Assembly: GCF_003569785.1 (NCBI RefSeq)
Contig: NZ_KZ983990.1
Coordinates: 124,001-188,000 of the forward strand
DNA from: Leucobacter sp. wl10
GTDB taxonomy: Bacteria > Actinomycetota > Actinomycetes > Actinomycetales > Microbacteriaceae
Length of the DNA stretch: 64,000 nt
Direction: 5' to 3'
Shown: positions 16,800 through 24,548 of the stretch, piece by piece
How positions within the stretch are numbered: the stretch's first letter is position 1
Layout: each line of letters starts with the position of its first letter
Position numbers and translations under genes: made by a program
Notes under the pieces: generated by a model
Databases searched by the model: none
Seen by the model: only the letters and a program-made list of their open reading frames with translations
Told to the model about the DNA's origin: nothing

Positions 16800-18053
16800 A
16801 TGCAGAATCGCCGCGCCATCACCCGCTGGGTGACCGCGCTCGTCGTCGTCTTCGCCATGCTCGGCTTCGGTTTCGGCAGCTGGCTCTCGCGGCTGCCCGC
16901 GGTTCGCGACCACCTCGGCGCCACGACGCTGCAGATGAGCGTCTACGGCTTCTGCCTCGCGGTCGGATCGGTCGTCGGCCTCATGCTCGCCGGGCGGATC
17001 ATCTCGCGGCTCGGCCCGCGCCGCACCCTGCTGCTCGGGATCACGGCCCAGGCCGCCTTCATGCCGTCCGCCGCGCTGATTCTATGGATCGAGCAGCTGC
17101 CGCTCGGCCTCGCCCTGCTCTTCGGCTACGGCTTCGCCTTCAGCAGCTCGGATGTCGCCATGAACGTCAGCGGCGCCTCGGCCGAGCGCGCGCTCGGGCG
17201 TGCGAGGCTCCCCCTGCTGCACGCCGGCTTCAGCCTGGGCAGCGTGAGCGCCATGGGCCTCGGCGCCGCCGCCGAGGCGCTGCGGATCCCCGTTCCGCTG
17301 CACCTCGCGGCGGTGTTCCTGCTCATCATCGGCATCTCGCTGGCGGTGCTGCGCTGGATCCCGCACGACGATCGCATCGCTGAGCCCCTCACTGCGGCCG
17401 TCGCAGCCACCCCTGCGACGAAGACCGGTCCGATCGCGGTCCAGCCGCCGCAGCCGAGCGGGGCGCCCTCCCGCCGCCGCAGCCCCTGGACCGATCCGCG
17501 CATCCTGCTCGTCGGGTTCGTCGCCATGAGCATGTCGCTCGCCGAGGGCACCGCCGCCGACTGGCTGCCGCTCGCGCTCGTCGACGGGCGCGGCCTCTCC
17601 AACGAGCTCGGCGCCCTGATCCTCGGTGCCTTCTTCGTCTCCATGACCGTCACCCGCGTCGTCGGCTCCCCGATCCTGCACCGCTTCGGACGCGTCGCGG
17701 TGCTGCGCGGCGGGGCGCTGATCTGCGCGGCGGGCGTCGTCACGGTGATCCTCGCGCCGTATCCCTGGGCCATCGTGCTCGGCACGATCTGCTGGGGCGT
17801 GGGCTGCGCCCTCGGATTTCCCGTCGGCATCTCGGCGGCCGCCGACAACCCCGATACCGCCGTGCGCGATGTCGCCGCGGTCTCGGCCATCGCCTACACG
17901 GCGATGCTCCTCGGCCCGATGATCTTCGGCTTCCTCGGCGAGCGCATCGGGCTGCTGACCGCCTTCTGGCTGCTCGCCGCCGCGGCCCTTCTCGGCGGGC
18001 TGGCGGCGGGCGCCGCGCGCGAGCCGGGGCGGACCGGCGCAGCCCGAGGGTGA
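16800..18053 (+). CDS. MFS transporter (YbjJ/fucose-permease-like)
   Basis: A 417-residue major-facilitator protein with about 12 transmembrane segments and a polar central loop (about residues 190-230) between the halves. The N-terminus (GFGFGSWLSRLPAVRDHLG) is typical of the YbjJ-type branch, whose substrates are mostly unknown. ATG 16800 lies seven bases after TAGCCT (16787-16792), so leaderless; the open frame extending to 16539 has no ribosome site. It is followed after 18 bases by nucS, which has its own -10 box. Confidence 0.88.
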   Translation: MQNRRAITRWVTALVVVFAMLGFGFGSWLSRLPAVRDHLGATTLQMSVYGFCLAVGSVVGLMLAGRIISRLGPRRTLLLGITAQAAFMPSAALILWIEQLPLGLALLFGYGFAFSSSDVAMNVSGASAERALGRARLPLLHAGFSLGSVSAMGLGAAAEALRIPVPLHLAAVFLLIIGISLAVLRWIPHDDRIAEPLTAAVAATPATKTGPIAVQPPQPSGAPSRRRSPWTDPRILLVGFVAMSMSLAEGTAADWLPLALVDGRGLSNELGALILGAFFVSMTVTRVVGSPILHRFGRVAVLRGGALICAAGVVTVILAPYPWAIVLGTICWGVGCALGFPVGISAAADNPDTAVRDVAAVSAIAYTAMLLGPMIFGFLGERIGLLTAFWLLAAAALLGGLAAGAAREPGRTGAARG

Positions 18054-18071
18054 GCGGGTAAACTACCGCGA

Positions 18072-18764
18072 GTGCGAATCGTTGTTGCTGACTGCTCCGT
18101 CGACTATGCGGGCCGCCTCTCCGCGCATCTGCCGCGGGCCAGGCGGGTGCTCATGCTGAAGAACGACGGCAGCATCCTCGTGCACTCCGACGGCGGCTCG
18201 TACAAGCCGCTCAACTGGATGAGCCCGCCCTGCACGCTCGCCGCAGTCGAGCTCTCCGACGAGCAGGCGAAGGCGGGCATCGTCGAGGCCTGGCAGGTGA
18301 CGCACAAGAAGACCGCCGACCGGCTGATCGTGTCGGTGTTCGAGATCTTCCACGACTCCTCGCACGATCTGGGCGTCGATCCCGGCCTCATCAAGGACGG
18401 CGTCGAGGCCCACCTGCAGGAGCTGCTCGCCGACCAGATCGAGCTCGTCGGCGCCGGGCACACCCTCGTGCGCCGCGAGTACATGACGGCGATCGGCCCG
18501 GTCGACATCCTGGCGCGCGACGCCTCGGGATCCTCCGTGGCGATCGAGATCAAGCGAAGAGGCGGGGTCGACGGGGTCGAGCAGTTGACGAGATACCTCG
18601 AGCTCATGAACCGCGACCCCGTGCTTGCCCCCGTGCGCGGCGTCTTCGCGGCGCAGGAGATCAAACCGCAGGCGCGCACGCTCGCCGAGGATCGCGGGAT
18701 CCGCTGCCTCGTGCTCGACTACGACGCGATGCGCGGCATGGAGGATCGGAACACGCTGTTCTGA
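18072..18764 (+). CDS. nucS: Endonuclease NucS (non-canonical mismatch repair)
   Basis: A 230-residue protein matching actinobacterial NucS end to end. The N-terminal DNA-binding/dimerisation domain is followed by a RecB-like nuclease with D145, E159 and K161 in [22 protein letters not shown]. It ends in a short acidic tail finishing NTLF, resembling the beta-clamp-binding terminus. NucS cuts both strands at G-T, G-G and T-T mismatches and replaces MutS/MutL in most actinobacteria. GTG 18072 is seven bases after TAAACT (18059-18064), so leaderless. Confidence 0.97.
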   Translation: MRIVVADCSVDYAGRLSAHLPRARRVLMLKNDGSILVHSDGGSYKPLNWMSPPCTLAAVELSDEQAKAGIVEAWQVTHKKTADRLIVSVFEIFHDSSHDLGVDPGLIKDGVEAHLQELLADQIELVGAGHTLVRREYMTAIGPVDILARDASGSSVAIEIKRRGGVDGVEQLTRYLELMNRDPVLAPVRGVFAAQEIKPQARTLAEDRGIRCLVLDYDAMRGMEDRNTLF

Positions 18765-18803
18765 GCGCCGCCCCGTTTGCCCCGGAGGGGAACGGGGCGG
18801 CGC
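18765..18803. terminator. Bidirectional terminator hairpin between nucS and bioQ
   Basis: A perfect 13-bp stem (GCGCCGCCCCGTT at 18765-18777 with its complement at 18791-18803) encloses a second CCCC/GGGG stem (80-83 and 87-90) with a three-base loop. It starts right after the nucS stop codon and ends 12 bases before the convergent bioQ stop, so it serves both genes. There is no strong T-tract, as is common in high-GC actinobacteria. Confidence 0.85.
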
Positions 18804-18814
18804 CGGAGGCTCCG

Positions 18815-19360
18815 CTACCGCGCCCCGAGCCCGGCGAGGATGATGTCGAGCCCCCGCTCGAACGAGGCGTCGAGGTCGGCGGGATCCGCCGGCGCCGCGG
18901 ACCCGGGATCCACCAGCGCACCCAGCGCCGCCGCCTGCAGGTGCGTCTGCGTCGACTGCGCGTGGCCGAAGGTGTAGAGCAGCAGCGTGCGGGCGCCGTC
19001 GGCCCCGGCGAGCGCGGCGAGGCGGTCCTCCACCCGAGAGGCGCCGAGCCTGAACGCGGCGGCGGTCGCCACGACGTCGGCCCCGTCGCGCACCGCGAGC
19101 ATAGCGCGGCGCAGTTCGATGCAGAGCGCACGCGCGTCCCCGGCCTCGGGGGCGCTTTCGCCGCCGATCCCGCCGACTCCCCCGACGATCTCGTCGGCCA
19201 TCAGCGCGAGCAGCGTCTGCTTGTCGGGTACGTGGTGGTACAGCGCGCTCGGCTGGACGTCGAGCTCGGCGGCGACCCGCCGCATGGAGCATCCCTCGAG
19301 CCCCTGCGCGTCGAGCACCCGCAGCGCCCCGGCGACGACGTCGGCGAGGGTGTTGCGCAT
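18815..19360 (-). CDS. bioQ: TetR-family biotin regulator BioQ
   Basis: A 181-residue TetR repressor. The N-terminal HTH (GCSMRRVAAELDVQPSALYHHVPDKQTLLALMADE) is followed by a TetR_C-like helical domain. It is divergent from the CHY-bioY-bioM-bioN genes, and the intervening DNA carries two GAAC-N3-GTTC boxes of the kind bound by BioQ in Corynebacterium and Mycobacterium. That context, rather than the protein alone, supports the name. ATG 19360 is six bases after TAAGCT (minus strand, 19367-19372), so leaderless. BioQ represses biotin uptake and synthesis genes when biotin is sufficient, probably through the biotin ligase. Confidence 0.85.
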   Translation of the reverse strand: MRNTLADVVAGALRVLDAQGLEGCSMRRVAAELDVQPSALYHHVPDKQTLLALMADEIVGGVGGIGGESAPEAGDARALCIELRRAMLAVRDGADVVATAAAFRLGASRVEDRLAALAGADGARTLLLYTFGHAQSTQTHLQAAALGALVDPGSAAPADPADLDASFERGLDIILAGLGAR

Positions 19361-19379
19361 TCCCCCAGCTTAGCGCTAA

Positions 19380-19411
19380 CCTGAACATCGTTCACCAGAA
19401 CACCGTTCAGG
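19380..19411. promoter_or_regulatory. Tandem BioQ operator boxes
   Basis: Two GAAC-N3-GTTC sites, GAACATCGTTC (19383-19393) and GAACACCGTTC (19398-19408), have centres 15 bp apart. Together they form a larger dyad from CCTGAAC to GTTCAGG. Next to them TTAGCGCTAA (19370-19379) is a palindrome supplying the bioQ -10. The spacing allows two BioQ dimers to bind the same region and control both directions. Confidence 0.88.
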
Positions 19412-19476
19412 TAGACGCGACGACCGCTCCGCGACAGGCGCGGGCGCCGCGAGCCGCCCCCACCCAGGAGACGCCC

Positions 19477-19839
19477 GTGACCCCGAGCTCGACAGCGGTA
19501 CCCCCGCCCGGCCCCCGCGTGCTCGGCAGCACCGTCGACGCCCAGACCCGCTGCGCGCACTACCGCGGCGAGACCGACGTGATCGCCCTGAGGTTCAAGT
19601 GCTGCGGCGAGTTCTACCCCTGTTTCGAGTGCCACGAGGAATCGGCCGGGCACCCGATCGAGAGGTGGGGCGCCGACGACGCCGGGCGCCGCGCGGTGCT
19701 CTGCGGCGTCTGCAGAACCGAGCTGCGCATCGACGAGTACCTGCGCACCGACGCCTGCCCCTCCTGCGCCGCACGGTTCAACCCCGGCTGCAGCCTCCAT
19801 CACGACATCTACTTCGACTTCACCACGGAGACACCATGA
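19477..19839 (+). CDS. CHY-type zinc-finger protein
   Basis: A 120-residue protein with the CHY zinc-finger pattern: CAHYRGETDVIALRFKCCGEFYPCFECHEE, then CGVCRTEL, CPSCAARFNPGC and a terminal HH-D-IYF. At least three zinc sites are expected. Its function is unknown; homologues include yeast HOT13 and small bacterial stand-alone proteins. GTG 19477 has AGGAG (19466-19470) six bases upstream. It is the first gene after the BioQ boxes and overlaps bioY by four bases (ATGA), so it is co-transcribed with biotin uptake genes and presumably BioQ-controlled. Confidence 0.9.
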   Translation: MTPSSTAVPPPGPRVLGSTVDAQTRCAHYRGETDVIALRFKCCGEFYPCFECHEESAGHPIERWGADDAGRRAVLCGVCRTELRIDEYLRTDACPSCAARFNPGCSLHHDIYFDFTTETP

Positions 19840-20468
19840 CCGAACACGCGTCCACCGACATCGACTCCCAGCGCGGGAGATCGGCGCCGCGGCGCAGCCC
19901 CGCGACCGATCTCGCCCTCGTCGCGACGTTCGCGGCGCTCATCGCCGTGTCCGCGATCCTCCCCGCCGTCTCCGTCGGCCCCGTGCCCTTCACCCTGCAG
20001 ACCTTCGCGGTCGTGCTCACCGGCGCCGTGCTCGGCGCGCGCCGCGGCTTCCTCGCCGCCCTGCTGTACCTCGCGATCGGCGCGATCGGCCTCCCCGTGT
20101 TCGCGGGGGGAAGCGCGGGTCTCGCCCCCTTCGCCGGTCCGACCGTCGGATATCTCGTCTCGTTCCCGTTCGCGGCTGCGACGGCGGGCCTCGTCGCGGC
20201 TCGGATCCCGCGCCGCAGCGGCGTGTCGACGGCGCTCCTCCTCTTCCTCGCGACCCTGGCCGGCGTGGCGGTCAACCACGCGCTCGGCATCGTCGGCCTC
20301 GCCTGGCGCGGCGGCATGTCGCTCGGCGAGGCGGCCGTCGTGGACGTCGTGTTCGTGCCCGGCGACGTCGTGAAGGCGCTGCTCGCCGCCCTCGTCGCGG
20401 CCGCGGTGCACCGCGCCTTCCCGGCGCTGCTGCTCCGCCGATCCAATGGCTCGGGTTCGTCCCGGTAG
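19836..20468 (+). CDS. bioY: Biotin ECF transporter S component BioY
   Basis: A 210-residue integral membrane protein with about six helices. It contains VPFTLQTFAVVLTGAVLGARRGFLAALLYLAIGAIGLPVFAGG, the BioY family core, and a late PGDVVKALLAALVAAAV helix. It binds biotin at the outer membrane face and works with the BioM ATPase and BioN protein. ATG 19836 overlaps the CHY gene stop. A 122-base gap with a long inverted repeat separates it from bioM. Confidence 0.95.
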   Translation: MTEHASTDIDSQRGRSAPRRSPATDLALVATFAALIAVSAILPAVSVGPVPFTLQTFAVVLTGAVLGARRGFLAALLYLAIGAIGLPVFAGGSAGLAPFAGPTVGYLVSFPFAAATAGLVAARIPRRSGVSTALLLFLATLAGVAVNHALGIVGLAWRGGMSLGEAAVVDVVFVPGDVVKALLAALVAAAVHRAFPALLLRRSNGSGSSR

Positions 20469-20473
20469 CCCGG

Positions 20474-20536
20474 AATCGAGGTGCGCCTTTCAGGCGCTTT
20501 GACAGATCCGAACCGCCTGAAAGGCGCACCTCGATT
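20474..20536. repeat. 23-bp perfect inverted repeat between bioY and bioM
   Basis: Left arm 20474-20496 and right arm 20514-20536 are exact reverse complements over 23 bp, around a 17-base loop. Each arm also contains its own CGCCT/AGGCG mini-hairpin with a three-base loop. No gene overlaps it. Lying inside an operon, it could cause partial termination, stabilise the upstream bioY mRNA, or be a mobile palindromic repeat. Confidence 0.9.
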
Positions 20537-20590
20537 GCAGAACCCGAGCCGCACCCCGGCAAAACGCCCAGCATCCCCGAGGAGCCCCGC

Positions 20591-21298
20591 GTGATCGCAC
20601 TCCGCAGCGCCGGCGTCGTCGCGCCCACGCCCGAGGGCGAGACGACGATCCTGCAGCCGACATCGCTCGAGCTGAGCGAGCACCGCATCTCGATCATCGG
20701 CGGCAACGGCTCCGGCAAATCGACGCTCGCGCGCCTCCTCAACGGGCTCCTCGAGCCGACGACGGGCGAGGTGCTGGTCCTCCGCCCGGAGGCGGGATCC
20801 GACGCCCTCGACACCCGTCGCGACGGTCCCGCCGTGCGGCGCGCCGTGGGTTTCGTCTTCACCGATCCCGCAGCCCAGCTCATCATGCCGACGGTGCTCG
20901 AGGACGTCGCGCTCTCCCTGCGGCGCAGCCATCGCGACAGGCGGGAGCGGAACGCCGCGGCTCTCGCCGCGCTCGAGCGCTTCGGGCTCGACCACCTCGC
21001 CGATCGCAGCGTGCACACCCTCTCGGGCGGGCAGAAGCAGCTGCTCGCGATCGCGACCGTGCTGGCGACGGGGCCTTCGATTCTCGTCGCCGACGAGCCT
21101 ACGACCCTGCTCGACCTGCGCAACAGCCGCCTGGTCGGCGATCTGCTGATGTCGCTGCCGCAGCAGGTCGTCGTCGTGACGCACGACCTCGAACTCGCGG
21201 AGCGCGCCGACCGCACGATCGTCATCGCGTCCGGTCGCGTCGCCTTCGACGGCGACTCCCGCGAGGCCGTCGCCCACTACCGGGCGAGCGTCGCGTGA
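20591..21298 (+). CDS. bioM: Biotin ECF transporter ATPase BioM
   Basis: A 235-residue ABC ATPase. Walker A GGNGSGKS (37-44), signature LSGGQKQ (144-150), Walker B ILVADEP (164-170) and switch His in VVVTHDLE are all present. The Q-loop region reads VFTDPAAQ. It hydrolyses ATP at the inner membrane face for BioY-mediated uptake. GTG 20591 has GAGGAG seven bases upstream. Its stop overlaps the bioN start by four bases (GTGA). Confidence 0.94.
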   Translation: MIALRSAGVVAPTPEGETTILQPTSLELSEHRISIIGGNGSGKSTLARLLNGLLEPTTGEVLVLRPEAGSDALDTRRDGPAVRRAVGFVFTDPAAQLIMPTVLEDVALSLRRSHRDRRERNAAALAALERFGLDHLADRSVHTLSGGQKQLLAIATVLATGPSILVADEPTTLLDLRNSRLVGDLLMSLPQQVVVVTHDLELAERADRTIVIASGRVAFDGDSREAVAHYRASVA

Positions 21299-21909
21299 AC
21301 GCCTGGTCGCCGCTCGGCGCCTACATTCCGGGACGCGGCCCGCTGCACCGGCTGCGCCCCGGCGCGAAGCTGCTCGGCCTCTTCGGCTTCGCGATCACCG
21401 CGATCGCTCAGCGCGGGGCGCTCGCCACCGCGCTCGGGCTCGCCGTCGCGCTCGCGCTCGCCGTCATCGCGGGACTCCGCGGGCGCCACCTCCTGCGCGT
21501 CGCCAGAGGCTTCGCGTTCATCGCGATCCCGCTGTTCGCGTTCCAGTGGTGGCAGCGCGGCTGGGAGCGCGGCTTCGAGGTCGTCGGCGACCTCCTCGCA
21601 TTGATCCTCGCGGCGAGCGCCGTGACCGCGAGCACCGCTGTCGCCGACATGCTCGACACGGTGGCCCGGGCGCTCCGGCCGCTGCGTCCGCTGAGGGTGG
21701 ATCCGGATCGCGCCGCGCTCGCGTTCTCCCTCGTGATCACCGCGATCCCGAACATCCTCGGCATCGCCCGCGAGACCCGCGCCGCGGCGAAGGCGCGCGG
21801 GCTCGAGCGAAGCCCGCGGGCGCTCGTCGTCCCCCTCGTGCTGCGCACGGTCGCCCACGCGCAGTTGACGGGCGAGGCGCTCGCGGCGCGCGGTATCGGC
21901 GAGGAGTGA
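21295..21909 (+). CDS. bioN: Biotin ECF transporter T component BioN
   Basis: A 204-residue EcfT-type membrane protein with about five helices. It has the coupling-helix motifs AAKARGL and a second ARG in ALAARGIG, which contact the ATPase grooves. PGAKLLGLFGF at the start is typical. GTG 21295 overlaps bioM. It completes the bioYMN transporter. Confidence 0.93.
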   Translation: MNAWSPLGAYIPGRGPLHRLRPGAKLLGLFGFAITAIAQRGALATALGLAVALALAVIAGLRGRHLLRVARGFAFIAIPLFAFQWWQRGWERGFEVVGDLLALILAASAVTASTAVADMLDTVARALRPLRPLRVDPDRAALAFSLVITAIPNILGIARETRAAAKARGLERSPRALVVPLVLRTVAHAQLTGEALAARGIGEE

Positions 21910-21963
21910 GCGGTCGGAGCGCCCTTGCCCTCTTCCCCGCCCCGCAGGCCGTAGGCTGGGGGC

Positions 21964-22440
21964 ATGGTTCGAGACGACGCGCCGGGGGCGCCGGACATTC
22001 CCGACGAGGTGCACGCCGACTACGCGAACGATGGGGCGCGCGCGGCGCTGGAGTCCCTGCAGCGAACGCCCGACTACGAGCATCTCGCCGCGTTTCTGAC
22101 GTCGCTGCGCGAGGGATACCTCGTGGTCGACGTCTCGGGCGCCCCGCCGAAGAAGAAGGGCCACCGCGTGCGCACGATCCGCTCGACGAAGGGCCAGCTC
22201 GTGCTGCCGCTCTTCACGTCGATGGACGAGCTGCGCGCCGTCGTGCCGGCCGAGCGGCGCGACCAGCTGAGGGGCGCCGTGATGCCGGCGCGCGAGGCGC
22301 TCGCGCTGATCGGCTCCGACCGCTTCGTGGCGGCCGAGTTCGACAAGGCCTCGGCCTCGCTCGTGGTGCTGCGCAAGTACGTGTCGCTCGCGGCCGGCGA
22401 CGAGCCGATCACGGGCGACGGGCTCGAGGCGATGCGCTAG
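21964..22440 (+). CDS. SseB-family protein
   Basis: A 158-residue protein with the SseB N-terminal domain pattern: SLREGYLVVDVSG, then LPLFTSMDELRAVVP and RFVAAEFDKASASLVVLRKYV. In actinobacteria such proteins are small cytoplasmic proteins of unknown role. ATG 21964 lies six bases after TAGGCT (21952-21957), so it has its own leaderless promoter and is probably not part of the biotin operon. Confidence 0.8.
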   Translation: MVRDDAPGAPDIPDEVHADYANDGARAALESLQRTPDYEHLAAFLTSLREGYLVVDVSGAPPKKKGHRVRTIRSTKGQLVLPLFTSMDELRAVVPAERRDQLRGAVMPAREALALIGSDRFVAAEFDKASASLVVLRKYVSLAAGDEPITGDGLEAMR

Positions 22441-22450
22441 ACGGCGGGCG

Positions 22451-22503
22451 GCTGAGTCCGGCACGGCGGAGAAGACCCCGCCTCCGTTCCGAGCCGGCTC
22501 AGC
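22451..22503. terminator. Probable bidirectional terminator between sseB-like and tautomerase genes
   Basis: GCTGAG-T-CCGGC (22451-22462) pairs with GCCGGCTCAGC (22493-22503), with a single bulged base, between two convergent genes. The right arm overlaps the tautomerase stop codon. Moderate stability and a long loop make it a modest candidate. Confidence 0.45.
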
Positions 22504-22693
22504 GGGTCTCTCCGTTGAACGTCCACTGCTCCCGCGGCACGCCCTCCACCGTGACCCACGTGTCGGGTCGCTTGCCGCCCGGCGCGGTGCAGTGCTCGGC
22601 GACGACCTCGTCGATGGCGACGGCGAGGCGTTTCGCCAGCTCGGGATCCTCCCGCAGTCGATGCTCGAACAGTTTGACGTTGACCAGCGGCAT
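22499..22693 (-). CDS. 4-oxalocrotonate tautomerase-family small enzyme
   Basis: A 64-residue protein starting MPLVNVKLFE, giving the catalytic N-terminal Pro after Met removal. Length fits the 4-OT/DmpI subfamily, whose members ketonise enols or dehalogenate unsaturated acids. ATG 22693 has AGGAGG upstream. It is the last gene of the pxp operon, nine bases after pxpC, so it may act on an oxo/enol product or be an operon passenger. Confidence 0.85.
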   Translation of the reverse strand: MPLVNVKLFEHRLREDPELAKRLAVAIDEVVAEHCTAPGGKRPDTWVTVEGVPREQWTFNGETR

Positions 22694-22702
22694 CGGAACC
22701 TC

Positions 22703-23665
22703 CTACGACCAGACCCGCTCGAGGAGGGCGTTCCGCTCGGCGCGCGCGGCGAGCGCCTCCTCCATCGTGACGGGTACGAAGCGCACCTTGGAGCCGGGCG
22801 CGAGGCGCGCGACCAGGTCCATGTCGGCGCTGATCACCGTTCCCGCCTGCGCGTAGCCGCCCCCCGATACCGCGTCGCGGTGCAGGATGATGGGCTGGGT
22901 GCCGCCCGGGATCTGGATCGAACCGACGGCGTACCCGGCGTCGACGATGTTCGACGGGTCCTGCCCCGCGCCGAAGGGCTGCTCGCCCTCCTTCCAGGGG
23001 GCGCCCGGCCCGTCGAGGCGCAAGCCCATACGGTCCGCGACCGGCGTCAGCGTCCACTCGGCCTCGACGAGGTTGCTGCGCCCCTCGTCGGTGAGCTTGT
23101 GATCGTAGAGGCCGAGCATGATGCGCACGGAGACCTCGCGCTCGTACTCGGGGATGAGATCCTCGGGCAGGGAGTCGAGCTGCGGAAGCGCCCCTGAAGG
23201 CGTTCCGACGGGCAGTACGTCGCCGGCCTGGATCGCGCGGCCATTGACCCCGCCCAGCCTCCCGATCGGGTAGGTCGAGCGGGATCCGAGCGCGACGGGG
23301 ACGTCGATGCCGCCCGCGACCGCGATGTAGAATCTCGCGCCGCCGCGCAGCGGCCCGAAGGAGAGCTCGTCGCCCGCGCGCAGCTCGAGCCGGGCGTTCT
23401 GCGCGGCCGGCTCCCCGTTCACGAGCACCTCGACCGGAGCGCCCGTCACCGCGACCACGGCGTCGCTGTCGGTCTTCAGCCCGGGCCCGAGGTAGGTGCA
23501 CTCGAGCACCGCCTCATCGGGGGTGTTCCCGACCAGGCGGTTGCCGAGCGCCGCGCTGTACTGGTCCATGGCCCCGCCCTGCGGGATCCCGACGTTGTAG
23601 TAGCCGAAGCGCCCGCGATCCTGCACGGTCGTGGCGAGTCCGGGGGTGAGAATCTCAAGCGACAT
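22703..23665 (-). CDS. pxpC: 5-oxoprolinase subunit PxpC / biotin-dependent carboxyltransferase-family protein
   Basis: A 320-residue KipA/allophanate-hydrolase-subunit-2 protein. It starts LEILTPGLATTVQDRGRFGYYNVGIPQGGAMD, the family hallmark, and has PSNIVDAGYAVGSIQIPGGTQPIILHRD. With PxpB it forms the heterotetramer that, with PxpA, opens 5-oxoproline in an ATP-dependent way; close relatives carboxylate amides. It overlaps pxpB by 11 bases, indicating translational coupling. Confidence 0.93.
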   Translation of the reverse strand: MSLEILTPGLATTVQDRGRFGYYNVGIPQGGAMDQYSAALGNRLVGNTPDEAVLECTYLGPGLKTDSDAVVAVTGAPVEVLVNGEPAAQNARLELRAGDELSFGPLRGGARFYIAVAGGIDVPVALGSRSTYPIGRLGGVNGRAIQAGDVLPVGTPSGALPQLDSLPEDLIPEYEREVSVRIMLGLYDHKLTDEGRSNLVEAEWTLTPVADRMGLRLDGPGAPWKEGEQPFGAGQDPSNIVDAGYAVGSIQIPGGTQPIILHRDAVSGGGYAQAGTVISADMDLVARLAPGSKVRFVPVTMEEALAARAERNALLERVWS

Positions 23666-24548
23666 CGAGGGCCTCCAGGAGTGTGCGGTTGCAGGCTTCG
23701 GGGTCGGCGAGCGCGTCGGCCAGGACGAAGGTCACCGGGGCCTGCCTGTACGTGTAGGTGCCGGCCTCGACCTCGGCCTGGACCGCACGGTACTCGGCCT
23801 CGTCGACGGGACGGTACTTGACGATGTCCCCGGTGCGGAAGAACACCTGGAAGTCCGCGAAGTCGCCGAGGCGCTGCTCGGGGTCGTAGATCGGCGCCGG
23901 GGCGACGCCGAGCATCTGGTAGCCGCCCGCCCCGCGCACGGAGTAGTGCGCGGTGAAGCAGCCTCCGATGCCGACGGTCAGGGCCGGCGTATCCGTCCGA
24001 GGGCTCAGATACTTGGGCACGACGAGCTGGTGCTCGCGGGGGGTCAGCTGGAAGAGGAAGGGAAGCCCCGCCACGAAGCCGACCATCGAGACGAGCCAGG
24101 GCGTCTCGCTGTGGCGGCGGATGAACTCCTCGGCGTCGGCGAGCCCGTTCACCTCGGCGGCGTAGTCGAGGTCGGTGCCCTCGGGCCGCTGGTGGTACCC
24201 CTCGCGGAACCGTGCGCCGGTCTCGCGGGTGTACGGGTCGTCGTACCAGACGGGCACCTCGATGATGCGCGTCTGCAGCTCCTGCACCGTGGCCGCGCGC
24301 ACCTCCTGCTCGAGATCGCGGACGACGCGCTCGAGCGTCCGGTAGTCGAGGCGATCCGGATCGAAGCGCACGAGCAGCGACGCGTTGGCGGGACAGATGT
24401 CGACGATGCCGTCGAGGCCGCGGGCCTGCAGACCCTCGGCGATGGAGTTGGAGACGAAGTTCGCCTCGAGGGACATCTCGTCCGAGATCTCGACGAGCAG
24501 GAACTCGTCGCCTCCCCAGGTGTAACGAGCGTGTTCGGGCAGTGTCAT
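23655..24548 (-). CDS. pxpB: 5-oxoprolinase subunit PxpB / allophanate hydrolase subunit 1-like
   Basis: A 297-residue KipI-like protein with VPVWYDDPYTRETGARF, GFVAGLPFLFQL, VPKYLSPRTDTPALTVGIGG and GYQMLGVAPAPIYDPE, all family landmarks. It is longer than E. coli PxpB (about 220) because of an N-terminal extension. ATG 24548 overlaps the biotin carboxylase stop (ATGA), with GGAG eight bases upstream. Confidence 0.92.
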   Translation of the reverse strand: MTLPEHARYTWGGDEFLLVEISDEMSLEANFVSNSIAEGLQARGLDGIVDICPANASLLVRFDPDRLDYRTLERVVRDLEQEVRAATVQELQTRIIEVPVWYDDPYTRETGARFREGYHQRPEGTDLDYAAEVNGLADAEEFIRRHSETPWLVSMVGFVAGLPFLFQLTPREHQLVVPKYLSPRTDTPALTVGIGGCFTAHYSVRGAGGYQMLGVAPAPIYDPEQRLGDFADFQVFFRTGDIVKYRPVDEAEYRAVQAEVEAGTYTYRQAPVTFVLADALADPEACNRTLLEALDVA

